Of a stretch of 64,000 nt of DNA, positions 24,001-31,813 are shown one piece after another. The stretch lies in NCBI RefSeq assembly GCF_900108585.1, contig NZ_UESZ01000001.1, positions 3,658,001 to 3,722,000 on the forward strand, given 5' to 3'. The number at the start of each line of letters is the position of its first letter. Within the stretch, counting starts at the first letter, position 1. The notes beneath the pieces are model-generated. The model ran no database searches and was not told the DNA's origin. It worked only from the letters and a program-made list of their open reading frames with translations. The DNA comes from Branchiibius hedensis. Lineage in GTDB: Bacteria; Actinomycetota; Actinomycetes; Actinomycetales; Dermatophilaceae. The position numbers and the translations under genes were made by a program.

Positions 24001-24021
24001 TTGGTGCACCAACAATTGGTG
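24001..24021. promoter_or_regulatory. MarR operator in the divergent gap
   Basis: TTGGTGCACCAA (24001-24012) is a perfect 12-bp palindrome, followed by a third half-site TTGGTG at 24016-24021. It lies between the -10 boxes of marR (23988-23993) and the small plus-strand gene (24022-24027), so one protein could shut both promoters. Confidence 0.65.
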
Positions 24022-24034
24022 TAAACTCCTACCC

Positions 24035-24241
24035 ATGAGCGAGGCGCGACCGACACCGATCCCGACCGACAAGGCCGGGTTGTCGTTGGGCTATCGGTTC
24101 GTCTGGCGCTTGCAGTACACGTTGCTCGCCTGGGGTGGTCCGGCGCAGATGCCGTTGCACCGCGATCCGCGGGAGCGCATGCGCCGGGAACGTACGGCGC
24201 GGGTCCAGGCTGCACGCACCGGCCAGCCCCAGGCGGGCTGA
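24035..24241 (+). CDS. Small basic protein, 68 residues, function unknown
   Basis: The frame from ATG 24035 encodes 68 residues: a short polar start, one moderately hydrophobic stretch (FVWRLQYTLLAWGGPAQ) and an Arg-rich end (RDPRERMRRERTARVQAARTG). Evidence that it is real: a TAAACT box ends 7 nt before the ATG, and the gene diverges from marR across a shared operator. No function is known to me. It could be a MarR-controlled small membrane-associated protein. Confidence 0.6.
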   Translation: MSEARPTPIPTDKAGLSLGYRFVWRLQYTLLAWGGPAQMPLHRDPRERMRRERTARVQAARTGQPQAG

Positions 24242-24399
24242 GTCAGTCAGCGCGTAGCCGGATCCGGAAGGCCGTCTCAAGCGACCATGTCGCACTCGTG
24301 GCGATCTCGTCACATATCGAGGTGCTCCGTCGCGGGGACGCAGCGATTCGTGGCGGTTTCGTCGATTGTTCGACGACAGTCGGGGCCGCTGGTGATGCT

Positions 24400-24414
24400 G
24401 CGGTGGCGGAGGGA
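24400..24414. repeat. 15-bp direct repeat of the tRNA-Ser 3' end in a gene-free stretch
   Basis: GCGGTGGCGGAGGGA at 24400-24414 repeats exactly the acceptor/T-stem end of tRNA-Ser at 24515-24529. The gap 24242-24460 has no credible gene; its only open frame shadows the tRNA. The repeat could be the scar of an integrated element, but at 115 bp apart and 15 bp long chance or local duplication is possible. Confidence 0.35.
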
Positions 24415-24460
24415 ACCGTCGGTCGCTGCGCTCCCTCCTCCCAAATCCCCGACTCCAATA

Positions 24461-24513
24461 AAACGAAGTAGGCAGGCACCCTCGCTTCGCTTGGGAGCCT
24501 GCCTACTTCGTTT
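24461..24513 (-). terminator. Terminator of tRNA-Ser(CGA)
   Basis: AAACGAAGTAGGCAGGC (24461-24477) pairs without mismatch with GCCTGCCTACTTCGTTT (24497-24513), a 17-bp stem around a 19-nt loop. On the minus strand it follows directly on the tRNA CCA and is followed by TTTTATTGG, a T-rich tail. Confidence 0.8.
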
Positions 24514-24602
24514 GGCGGTGGCGGAGGGATTTGAACCCTCGGTGGACTTTCACCCACAAACGCTTTCGAGGCGTTCTCCTTAGGCCGCTCGGACACGCCA
24601 CC
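24513..24602 (-). tRNA. tRNA-Ser, anticodon CGA
   Basis: Reverse strand gives acceptor GGTGGCG...CGCCACC with discriminator G and an encoded CCA (24513-24515). The anticodon arm reads CGCCTCGAAAGCG with CGA in the loop, there is a long variable arm (about TTTGTGGGTGAAAGTCCACC), and the T arm is GAGGGTTCAAATCCCTC. This is a class II tRNA of 87 nt plus CCA that reads UCG. Confidence 0.95.
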
Positions 24603-24686
24603 GCCGACGAGGGTACCCGACCGGCGCCGTGCCGCCCAAAACGTGGGTCGAGTGTCCTGGTGCTCTCGGGCCCGAGTTGGACTCGC

Positions 24687-25232
24687 CTACTCGTACTGTG
24701 CGCAGTCGGCCGGCAAGGTCTGGGTGGGGGTCGGCGTACCTTCGCTGACCGACGGCGCGTCGCCACCCAACACCACGTCCACCGAGGTGCCCGTGCGTCC
24801 GTCCTGCTGCAGCGTCGCCCCGGGGAAGAGCGGCAACACGTACTGCTTGGCGTACGCCGCGCCCGCAGCCCCGAATCGCAACTCACCCACGCCGTCGAGC
24901 TGCTCGCCGTACGGGTCATTACTCACCGCACCCACCGTGAAGTCCCGGGAGCGCAGTGCTGCGGCGGTCCGCTTCGCCACACCCTGATCCTTCGAGGCGT
25001 TGTAGACGTTCAGCGTGAAGAGCGACTGCGGCGCGGGGGGCGGGGTTGTCCGCACACAACTGGCCGGCGGGGCCGGCGGCTTACTACCGGGGGCCAGCCC
25101 CGTGACGTACGCCGCGGCGTACGTCACCGCAACGCCCACCAGGATCAGGGCACCGACGATGGCAATGAGCGTACGGCGCTCGCGGCGTCGGCGAGCGCGC
25201 TCCAGACCCGTGGTCGGTCGGTTGGCGGGCAT
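24687..25232 (-). CDS. Membrane-anchored LytR_C-domain protein
   Basis: 181 residues from the ATG at 25232 (GGGGA upstream). A basic N-terminus (GLERARRRRERR) precedes one membrane segment (LIAIVGALILVGVAVTYAAAYVTG, about 22-45), a Pro-rich linker and a LytR_C domain (FTLNVYNASKDQGVAKRTAAALRSRDFTVGAVSND, about 75-110), ending with a Thr/Pro-rich tail. LytR_C domains occur at the C-termini of LytR-CpsA-Psr cell-wall ligases; on its own the domain's role is unknown. The lipoprotein encoded at 27382-28170 carries two copies of the same domain. Confidence 0.85.
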   Translation of the reverse strand: MPANRPTTGLERARRRRERRTLIAIVGALILVGVAVTYAAAYVTGLAPGSKPPAPPASCVRTTPPPAPQSLFTLNVYNASKDQGVAKRTAAALRSRDFTVGAVSNDPYGEQLDGVGELRFGAAGAAYAKQYVLPLFPGATLQQDGRTGTSVDVVLGGDAPSVSEGTPTPTQTLPADCAQYE

Positions 25233-25247
25233 CAACGATCCCCGGCG

Positions 25248-25541
25248 TCAGAGGACGAGCACCCGGGCGTGCAGCACGGGTCGCTGGTGCAGCGCCGCCC
25301 GCAGCGCCCGGTGCAGTCCGTCTTCGAGGTAGAGGTCACCGTTCCACTGCACGACGTGGGCGAAGATGTCGCCGTAGAAGGTGGAGTCCTCGGACAGCAG
25401 CGCGCCGAGGTCAAGGGTTCGCTTGGTGGTGATCAACTCATCGAGGCGGACCATGCGAGGCGTGATGTCCCGCCAGTCCCGCGGGGTCACGAGGTCGTGC
25501 GGTGGGTAGGGGCGGCCCTCCCCGACAGCCTTGAAGATCAC
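25248..25541 (-). CDS. Conserved 97-residue actinobacterial protein (sometimes called VapB-like)
   Basis: 97 residues with the strongly conserved actinobacterial text VRLDELITTKRTLDLGALLSEDSTFYGDIFAHVVQWNGDLYLEDGLHRALRAAL. Automated pipelines sometimes call such proteins VapB antitoxins, but no toxin gene is adjacent and the sequence lacks a clear ribbon-helix-helix, so I treat the function as unknown. The GTG at 25541 follows TACAAT by 6 nt, consistent with a leaderless message. It lies 15 bp upstream of the LytR_C gene on the same strand, so the two are probably one operon. Confidence 0.8.
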   Translation of the reverse strand: MIFKAVGEGRPYPPHDLVTPRDWRDITPRMVRLDELITTKRTLDLGALLSEDSTFYGDIFAHVVQWNGDLYLEDGLHRALRAALHQRPVLHARVLVL

Positions 25542-25612
25542 TGCCAGATTGTACGAACCTCACCCGGCGTTGTCCGGGGTGACACGCAGACGCGATCGCT
25601 AGTCTCGTCAGC

Positions 25613-27376
25613 GTGACCAACGATTCAACTCCTGACACGGGCCCGGACGCTGCAGAACCAGCCGCTCAGCCGGAGGTTGCACAGCCGGCCGCTCAGCCGG
25701 AGGCTGCAGAGACGGCCGCTTCGCCCGAGGCTCCAGCTGCTCCTGCGGCGACGTCGGACGCACCTGCCGCGGCCGAGGCAACCAGCGCGCCGGAGACGCC
25801 CACGCAGCAGCCGGAGTGGATCGCTACCGTCGCTGCTGGCTACAAGACTGATGGAGCGGCCCTCGGGCTCGGTCCGGCCCTGTTCGACGGGACGATCTAT
25901 CCCGAGGCCATCGTGCGGATTCCGCTGTCCACACTGAACCGGCACGGTCTGGTGGCCGGTGCGACGGGCACCGGCAAGACCAAGACGCTTCAGGTGATGG
26001 CCGAGCAGTTGTCCCTGCACGGCGTACCCACCTTCATCGCCGACATCAAAGGGGACGTTTCGGGCGTCGCCAGCCCCGGCGAGTCGAACGAGAAGATTTT
26101 GGCTCGCACCGCTGCGCTCGGGCAGAAATGGACGCCCACGGCGTACCCGACCGAATTCTTCTCCCTCGGCGGTCAGGGCAAGGGCATCCCGATGCGGGCT
26201 ACGGTCAGCGACTTCGGGCCGACGTTGCTGTCAAAGGTTTTGGGGCTCAACGCGACTCAGGAGTCAAGCCTCGGGCTCATTTTCCACTTCGCGGACAGCA
26301 AGGGCTGGCTGCTGCTGGACATCAAGGACCTGACGGCGGTGATCCAGTACCTGCTGTCAGATGAGGGCAAGGCGGAACTCAAGGGGCTCGGTGGTCTGTC
26401 GTCGGCGACGGCCGGGGTGATCCTGCGCAATCTGATCGCCTTCACCGACCAGGGCGCCGACGTGTTCTTCGGTGAGCCGCAGTTCCAGACCGCGGACCTG
26501 CTGAGGCTGTCGCCGGACGGGCGTGGGCTCATCAACGTGCTGGAGTTGCCAGCGGTTGGCGACAAACCGGCGCTCTTCTCGACCTTCCTGATGTGGCTGC
26601 TGGCCGATCTGTTCCAGGAACTGCCCGAGGTGGGTGACGTCGACAAGCCGAAACTGGTGTTCTTCTTCGACGAAGCGCACCTGCTCTTCAACGACGCGTC
26701 CAAGGCGTTCCTCGCCTCGATCGAGCAGACTGTGAAGCTGATCCGGTCCAAGGGTGTCGGCATTTTCTTCGTGACGCAGGTGCCCAAGGATGTTCCGGCA
26801 AATGTGTTGGCGCAGTTGGGTAGTCGGGTGCAACACGCGATGCGTGCCTTCACTCCGGACGATGCGAAGGCGCTCAAGGCGACCGTCAGCACGTTCCCGC
26901 ACAGCGATTACGACCTGGGGAAGCTGCTGACCGAGCTGGGCACCGGTGAGGCCGTCGTGACCGTGTTGTCGGAGAAGGGTGCGCCGACCCCGGTCGCGTG
27001 GACCCGGATGATCGCGCCGCAGTCGTTGATGGCGCCCTCACCGGACAGCACCATCGATGCAGTCGTCTCGGCCTCCCAGCTGGCACCCAAGTACCGCGAC
27101 GCGGTAGACCGGGAATCGGCGTACGAGATCCTGTCGGGGCGCGCGGCCGCTGGAGGTCAAGCTGCCCCGGTTCCGGATCAGTCCGTGACCCCCACCGCCC
27201 CGGCGCAGCCGGCGGCGCCCCGACAGCCGGCGCCCAAGAAGGAGCCGAAACCGGAGCCGTCGGCGCTGGACCAGGTGTTGAACTCCGCGCCGATGAAGTC
27301 AGCGATGCGTTCCGCGGGCACCGTCATCGGCCGCGAACTGTCGCGGACCATCTTCGGGACGTTGTTGCGGAAGTAG
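25613..27376 (+). CDS. HerA-like ATPase (DUF853 family)
   Basis: 587 residues. The first 60 or so are an Ala/Pro/Glu-rich, disordered tail. The ATPase core has Walker A ATGTGKTKTLQVMAE near 120, an arginine- and Gln-containing middle and Walker B PKLVFFFDEAHLLF near 345-358, followed by GIFFVTQVPKDVP (sensor). A second Pro/Ala-rich linker near 515-550 leads to a C-terminal helix ending SRTIFGTLLRK. Members resemble the HerA/FtsK DNA-pumping ATPases, but their role is not established. The GTG at 25613 follows TAGTCT by 7 nt (leaderless). Confidence 0.9.
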   Translation: MTNDSTPDTGPDAAEPAAQPEVAQPAAQPEAAETAASPEAPAAPAATSDAPAAAEATSAPETPTQQPEWIATVAAGYKTDGAALGLGPALFDGTIYPEAIVRIPLSTLNRHGLVAGATGTGKTKTLQVMAEQLSLHGVPTFIADIKGDVSGVASPGESNEKILARTAALGQKWTPTAYPTEFFSLGGQGKGIPMRATVSDFGPTLLSKVLGLNATQESSLGLIFHFADSKGWLLLDIKDLTAVIQYLLSDEGKAELKGLGGLSSATAGVILRNLIAFTDQGADVFFGEPQFQTADLLRLSPDGRGLINVLELPAVGDKPALFSTFLMWLLADLFQELPEVGDVDKPKLVFFFDEAHLLFNDASKAFLASIEQTVKLIRSKGVGIFFVTQVPKDVPANVLAQLGSRVQHAMRAFTPDDAKALKATVSTFPHSDYDLGKLLTELGTGEAVVTVLSEKGAPTPVAWTRMIAPQSLMAPSPDSTIDAVVSASQLAPKYRDAVDRESAYEILSGRAAAGGQAAPVPDQSVTPTAPAQPAAPRQPAPKKEPKPEPSALDQVLNSAPMKSAMRSAGTVIGRELSRTIFGTLLRK

Positions 27377-27381
27377 TCCGC

Positions 27382-28170
27382 TCAGCAGGAGGAGTTGCTC
27401 GGGCTGGGGGCCGGGGTTGCTTGGGCAACCGGCACCAGACCGGTCCATTTGGCGGCTAGGTCAAGGTCGACGACGGTTCCTGAACGGTCGTCCTCCACCA
27501 TCCGTGATCCCTTGATCTGCAAAGCAACTCGGCGGGCGTAGGGCTCGCCCTCCTTGCCGTAGAGGATGACGGCTGTGTCCGTCGGCCAGAAGCGACCGGC
27601 CGGGTCGTTGCCGGTGTCGAGCACTTTGAATCCGCGCGCCTTGAGTTGGTTCGCGACGTCGCTGGCCAGTCCTGTGACGGCCGTCGTGTTGTAGACGTTC
27701 AACTGAACCTTGGCGGCGGGCGGCGGGGGAACGGGGATCAGCGCGAACTTCGCCCCGAGGACCAGATCCACCGACGGATCCACCCGGTTGTCCTCGACCA
27801 GTTGTGGATTCTTGACCTGCTGGGCGAGCGTGAGTGCCACCTGCTTGCCGACCGATCCGTAGATGATCATGGCGTACGGCGCAGGCGTCGCGTCCCCGGT
27901 GTAGTTGCCCGCGCTCAGCACCCGGAACTGGCGGGCCCGCAGCTCGATCGCGATGTCCTGGGCCAGGCCGCCGGTGTCGCTGGCATTGAAGACGCGAACG
28001 GGGATGGTGTTCGCGGCGATGGCTGCGGTCGGTTTCGGCAGCGGTGTGCAGGAGTTGGTCGCCTTCGTGGAGGCCTTGGGTTCATCGGAAGACCCGCACG
28101 CCGTCACGGCGGAGCATCCGAGCAGCGCAACGAGCACGGCCGACGCCGCCCCTGTGCCTCTCAACCGCAT
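27382..28170 (-). CDS. Lipoprotein with two LytR_C domains
   Basis: 262 residues with a lipoprotein signal peptide: MRLRGTGAASAVLVALLGCSAVTAC, lipobox AVTAC with the lipidated Cys at 25. Two LytR_C repeats follow: IPVRVFNASDTGGLAQDIAIELRARQFRVLSAGN near 60-92 and VQLNVYNTTAVTGLASDVANQLKARGFKVLDTGND near 155-190. Cys42 in TNSC and a final Cys could form a disulphide. It is exported and probably sits on the outer membrane face near the cell wall. It ends 6 bp from the HerA-like gene end (convergent). GGAGG precedes the ATG. Confidence 0.88.
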   Translation of the reverse strand: MRLRGTGAASAVLVALLGCSAVTACGSSDEPKASTKATNSCTPLPKPTAAIAANTIPVRVFNASDTGGLAQDIAIELRARQFRVLSAGNYTGDATPAPYAMIIYGSVGKQVALTLAQQVKNPQLVEDNRVDPSVDLVLGAKFALIPVPPPPAAKVQLNVYNTTAVTGLASDVANQLKARGFKVLDTGNDPAGRFWPTDTAVILYGKEGEPYARRVALQIKGSRMVEDDRSGTVVDLDLAAKWTGLVPVAQATPAPSPSNSSC

Positions 28171-28286
28171 ACCGGACCTCCGCGCTCATCGTAGATAGGC
28201 CACCTGACGAATCCATGCCACATCCATATGGCGAAAGGATGAACGTGACGCAGTCGTTATTCGCGTCGTCCTGGGGTGGCTGCCGC

Positions 28287-29546
28287 TCAGTGATCGCCGA
28301 GACGGGCGTCTATCCGGCTCGGCGCGAACACCTGGTCGGCGATCGCCGCGGCCAGACCGCTGAGCCCAGCGCTCGGGCCGAGAGTGGAGGGGACGATGTC
28401 CAGTTGGCGCGTCGCCAGCGGCAAGGACCGCGCGTAGATCTGTTCCCTGATTCCCGCGAACAGGTGCGACGCGGCATCTGCAAGCTCGCCGCCGATGACC
28501 AATCGACCGGGGTTGAGCAGGCTCACGACATCCGAAAGCGCCACCCCCAGGATGCGTCCGGCCCGTCGTGACAGCCGCATTGCCTCCTGGTCGCCGGAAT
28601 GGATCAGCGACACTGCCTCTGCGACGGTATCGATCTGGCGTCCGGCGGCACGCAGGTCGCGGATGAGTGCCCACCCCCCGGCGTACGCCTCGATGCATCC
28701 GAAGTTCCCGCAACGACACAGTGGCGGGTCTTCGCCACTATCGGCCAGCTGAATATGACCGATGTCGCCTGCGGCACCGTCCGCGCCCCGGTAGATCTCG
28801 CCGCCGATGACGATCCCAGCCCCGACGCCGGTAGCCAACTTGACCATGACCAGAGCCTGGTCCTGTCGGAATCTCACCCGTTGCTCGCCCAGGGCCATCG
28901 CGTTGACGTCGTTCTCCACCACGACGGGCGCCTCGTATGCATCAGCGAACCAGTCCGCCAGTGGGTAGCTGTCCCATCCGGACATGATCGGCGGGCGCAC
29001 CAGGGTGCGCGCCTCGAAATCGACGGGTCCGGGCAGGGCGAGCCCGATCCCACGCACCGCGGAGGCGTTGTGGCCCGTGGCCTGTAGAGCAGCGGTAAAG
29101 CGCCGGGAGACCTGGCTCAACCATTGGGTGGGACTCAGTTCGGTGACCGCCGCATTGACGTGTTCGCGCCATAACTCGGTGCCCTCAAGGTCGGTGGCAG
29201 CTACCTGTACGCCGGTAGCGCCAGCATGGGCGATGAGGAACACGCCACCAGCTCGGTTGAACGAAAACCGCTCTGCTGGTCGGCCGCGGCCGTGCGCAAC
29301 AGCTTCCTTGGTGGTGATCAGGCCGGCGCCCTCGAGGGCATCGATCCGGGACGTCACCGTGGAGCGGGCCAGGCCCGTACTGCGCAGGATGTCGGCGCGG
29401 GTAAGGCTGCCGAAGTGCCTGATCAACGCCAACACGTGACCTGCGGAGCCCATGTCGATCACGCGAGCTGATGCGGCAGATCGTGGCGGCGTGCTGCTCC
29501 CTCCGGCGTCCGGCAGTCCGCTCGTCACAGGGCTTTGATCAGCCAC
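28287..29546 (-). CDS. ROK-family transcriptional repressor of the sugar operon
   Basis: 419 residues from a GTG at 29546, which has GGGAGG 7 nt upstream; longer in-frame starts would eat into the divergent promoter region. The winged HTH is at about 30-80 (VLALIRHFGSLTRADILRSTGLARSTVTSRIDALEGAGLI). The ROK fold follows with GIGLALPGPVD near 180, VENDVNAMALGEQ near 220, TGVGAGIVIGGEIYRGADGAAGDIGH near 245-270 and the zinc motif CRCGNFGCIE near 285. Such proteins repress sugar uptake genes until a sugar or sugar phosphate binds; here that is surely the divergent ABC operon. Confidence 0.9.
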   Translation of the reverse strand: MADQSPVTSGLPDAGGSSTPPRSAASARVIDMGSAGHVLALIRHFGSLTRADILRSTGLARSTVTSRIDALEGAGLITTKEAVAHGRGRPAERFSFNRAGGVFLIAHAGATGVQVAATDLEGTELWREHVNAAVTELSPTQWLSQVSRRFTAALQATGHNASAVRGIGLALPGPVDFEARTLVRPPIMSGWDSYPLADWFADAYEAPVVVENDVNAMALGEQRVRFRQDQALVMVKLATGVGAGIVIGGEIYRGADGAAGDIGHIQLADSGEDPPLCRCGNFGCIEAYAGGWALIRDLRAAGRQIDTVAEAVSLIHSGDQEAMRLSRRAGRILGVALSDVVSLLNPGRLVIGGELADAASHLFAGIREQIYARSLPLATRQLDIVPSTLGPSAGLSGLAAAIADQVFAPSRIDARLGDH

Positions 29547-29629
29547 GAGTTCACCCTCCCAAAGTCCATGGTCCGAACTACGGGGACACGCTTTCACAAA
29601 TTTCTGCATGATGCTAGACGTAATTTTGC

Positions 29630-29668
29630 TTGACATCAGTCATAAATAGGACTGTAATCGGTGTCACA
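29630..29668 (+). promoter_or_regulatory. Promoter of the sugar ABC operon with a Crp/GlxR-like site
   Basis: TTGACA (29630-29635), exactly 17 bp, then TGTAAT (29653-29658). TGTAATCGGTGTCACA (29653-29668) matches TGTGA-N6-TCACA at nine of ten positions and overlaps the -10 box and start point, which would suit catabolite control. Confidence 0.7.
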
Positions 29669-29712
29669 TCGAGACCGGCATAGGGCCGGCTCCGCTCAGC
29701 GAAGAGGCACCC

Positions 29713-30753
29713 ATGAATCACACGTTGCTTGGCCGGTCCGTTCTCGCCGCGGGCAGCACCGTCGCGCTCTTGACGGTCGCCGCTTGTGGCAGCACCAGCA
29801 GCACCGGCTCCTCCGGCGGTGGGTCGGCGACGGACTCGCTCAAGATCGGCGCGGTCATCAAGGGGCTGGACAACCCGTTCTTCCAGGCCATGGAGTCGGG
29901 GATCCAAGAGGGCAGCAAGACCGAGAACGCGTCGGTGAGCGTGCAGGCGGCTGCGTCCATCAGTGACACCACCGGACAGGCAGACAAGCTCAGCAGCATG
30001 GCCGGCCAGGACTACAACTGCTTCATCATCAACCCCATCACTGGCACGAACCTGGTGCAGGGGTTGGCACAGTTGTCGACCAAGAAGGTGCCGTTGATCA
30101 ACATCGACAGCCCGATCGATGCAGCTGCGGCCAAGGCAGCCGGGGCGAACATCGCGACGTACATCGGAACCGATAACACGGCGGCCGGCGAAATGGGTGG
30201 TGCGGAGATGGCCAAGTTGTTGCCCTCCGGCGGGGATGTCGCCCTCATCGGCGGCACCAGCGGCGACGTCACGTCGGCGGCGCGCCTTGATGGGTTCAAG
30301 AAGGGGATCCCCGCGAACATCAACGTCGTTCAGACCGTTGCCGCCGACTGGGACCGCCAGACCGCCTTGACCAAGGCGACCGATCTCATCACGGCACAGC
30401 CCAACCTCAAGGCCTTCTTCGTGGCCAACGACGACATGGGGCTGGGCGTCGCGAAGGCCATCGCCAATGCGAACAAGAAGGGTCAGATCAAGGTCATCTC
30501 CGTCGACGGCATCAAGGACGGCCTTGAGGGCGTGAAGTCGGGCGACATCTCCGCTGTCGTTGCGCAGTACCCCTTCGTGATCGGGCAGATGGGCGCTGAA
30601 GCCTGCAAGGCGGCCCACGAGGGAAAGACTCTGCCGACCAAGGTGACCGCACCCGTGCAGGTCGTCACCTCAGCCAATGTGGACAAAGCTCTGTCGTCCG
30701 CGCCCAAGCCAGCCGAGTCCTACGCGGACCCGATCGCTGACCTGTTGAAGTGA
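29713..30753 (+). CDS. Sugar ABC transporter substrate-binding lipoprotein
   Basis: 346 residues. A lipoprotein signal with lipobox TVAAC puts the lipidated Cys near residue 25 (AACGSTSSTG). The mature part is a ribose/galactose-type periplasmic-binding fold: LKIGAVIKGLDNPFFQAMESGIQEG near 43-68, NIDSPID near 135, DWDRQTALTKATDLITAQPNLKAFFVANDDMGLGVAKAI near 215-250 and ISVDGIKDGL near 263. These proteins bind a pentose, hexose or related polyol outside the membrane and deliver it to the permease; the ligand is unknown. Confidence 0.93.
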   Translation: MNHTLLGRSVLAAGSTVALLTVAACGSTSSTGSSGGGSATDSLKIGAVIKGLDNPFFQAMESGIQEGSKTENASVSVQAAASISDTTGQADKLSSMAGQDYNCFIINPITGTNLVQGLAQLSTKKVPLINIDSPIDAAAAKAAGANIATYIGTDNTAAGEMGGAEMAKLLPSGGDVALIGGTSGDVTSAARLDGFKKGIPANINVVQTVAADWDRQTALTKATDLITAQPNLKAFFVANDDMGLGVAKAIANANKKGQIKVISVDGIKDGLEGVKSGDISAVVAQYPFVIGQMGAEACKAAHEGKTLPTKVTAPVQVVTSANVDKALSSAPKPAESYADPIADLLK

Positions 30754-30760
30754 GCACGCA

Positions 30761-31813
30761 ATGACTTCATCCCCATCGACCCTCCACCCTGAGAAGGCAG
30801 TCATGCAGCAGCCGTCGTTGCCCACCGACCGAGCCGGTGCCGAGTTGGCGCTGGGTGGACCTTCCCTCGGAACGCGGGTCTCCGAAGCGTTGCGTGATCC
30901 CGGTCGGTGGGCCGACTGGGCTGCGCTCATCGGTCTCGTCGTCCTTGTCATCGTCTTCCAGTCGCTGAATTCGACCTTCCTGAGCAGCACCAACATCCAA
31001 GCGATGCTGGTCGCCTCCGCGATCCTGATCGTGCTGTCCGTTGGGCAGACGTTCGTGATCGCCACCGCCGGTATCGACCTGTCGATCGCCTCGACGATGA
31101 CGCTTGCCGCGGTCGTTTTCGGGTTCGCATTCGTTCACGGTTGGGGTCTTGTCGCAGCGATCCTGCTGGCCATTTGCGCAGGGGCGTTCGTCGGCATTCT
31201 CAACGGCACCTTGATCTCCCGTGGAAAGATCACGGACTTCATCGTGACGCTGGGTACCTTGTCGGCCGCGTCCGGGCTCGCTCTGGTGATCGCGAACGGT
31301 AAACCGGTGACCATCATCAGCGAGCCGTTGCTCCGACTATCCACCGGGACCGTCGGCATCTTCGGGTACAGCTTCCTGATCGCCCTGGCGATCGCGGTGG
31401 TCGCCCACGTAGTCCTCTTCCACACCCGGTTCGGCACCTACGTGCTCGCCACCGGTGGCAATAGCGAGGCGGCCAACGCCTCAGGCATCAACACCAAGCG
31501 AATCAAGACCGCGGTCTATGCCATCAGTGGGCTACTCGCCGGAGTTGGGGCGATCCTGCTCGTCGCACGAGTGGGCGCCGCTGAGCCGGCAGCGAACACA
31601 TCCTTCCTGCTCAACTCCGTTGCAGCGGTGGTCCTCGGTGGGGTCAGCCTGTTCGGTGGCCGCGCAACGATTGCCGGTCCGGTCATCGGTGCTCTCCTGC
31701 TGACCGCCCTGGTCAATGGTTTGACCCTGCTTGGTGTTTCGCAGTTCTACCAGCCACTCGCGGTCGGCATCGTCGTGGTGCTCGCCGCATTCCTGACGAG
31801 GTTCCAGAAATGA
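30761..31813 (+). CDS. Sugar ABC transporter permease (RbsC type)
   Basis: 350 residues with a polar N-terminus of about 45 and eight to ten membrane segments. RbsC-family text includes GQTFVIATAGIDLSIASTMTLAAVVFG near 100-125, GILNGTLISRGKITDFIVTLGTLSAASGLAL near 145-175, ATGGNSEAANASGINTKRIKTAVYAISGLLAG near 230-260 and VAAVVLGGVSLFGGRATI near 285-305. The ATG at 30761 is 7 bp after the binding-protein stop; the stop overlaps the ATPase start. Confidence 0.94.
   Translation: MTSSPSTLHPEKAVMQQPSLPTDRAGAELALGGPSLGTRVSEALRDPGRWADWAALIGLVVLVIVFQSLNSTFLSSTNIQAMLVASAILIVLSVGQTFVIATAGIDLSIASTMTLAAVVFGFAFVHGWGLVAAILLAICAGAFVGILNGTLISRGKITDFIVTLGTLSAASGLALVIANGKPVTIISEPLLRLSTGTVGIFGYSFLIALAIAVVAHVVLFHTRFGTYVLATGGNSEAANASGINTKRIKTAVYAISGLLAGVGAILLVARVGAAEPAANTSFLLNSVAAVVLGGVSLFGGRATIAGPVIGALLLTALVNGLTLLGVSQFYQPLAVGIVVVLAAFLTRFQK

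Noticed and set aside
24243-24596. 118-codon minus-strand frame downstream of the small basic protein gene
   Set aside because: Its first part is the tRNA-Ser read as protein, and the rest has no recognisable domain.
25248-25541. Type II toxin-antitoxin module
   Set aside because: The protein resembles ones sometimes labelled VapB, but no toxin gene is adjacent, the neighbour is a LytR_C protein, and no ribbon-helix-helix is visible.
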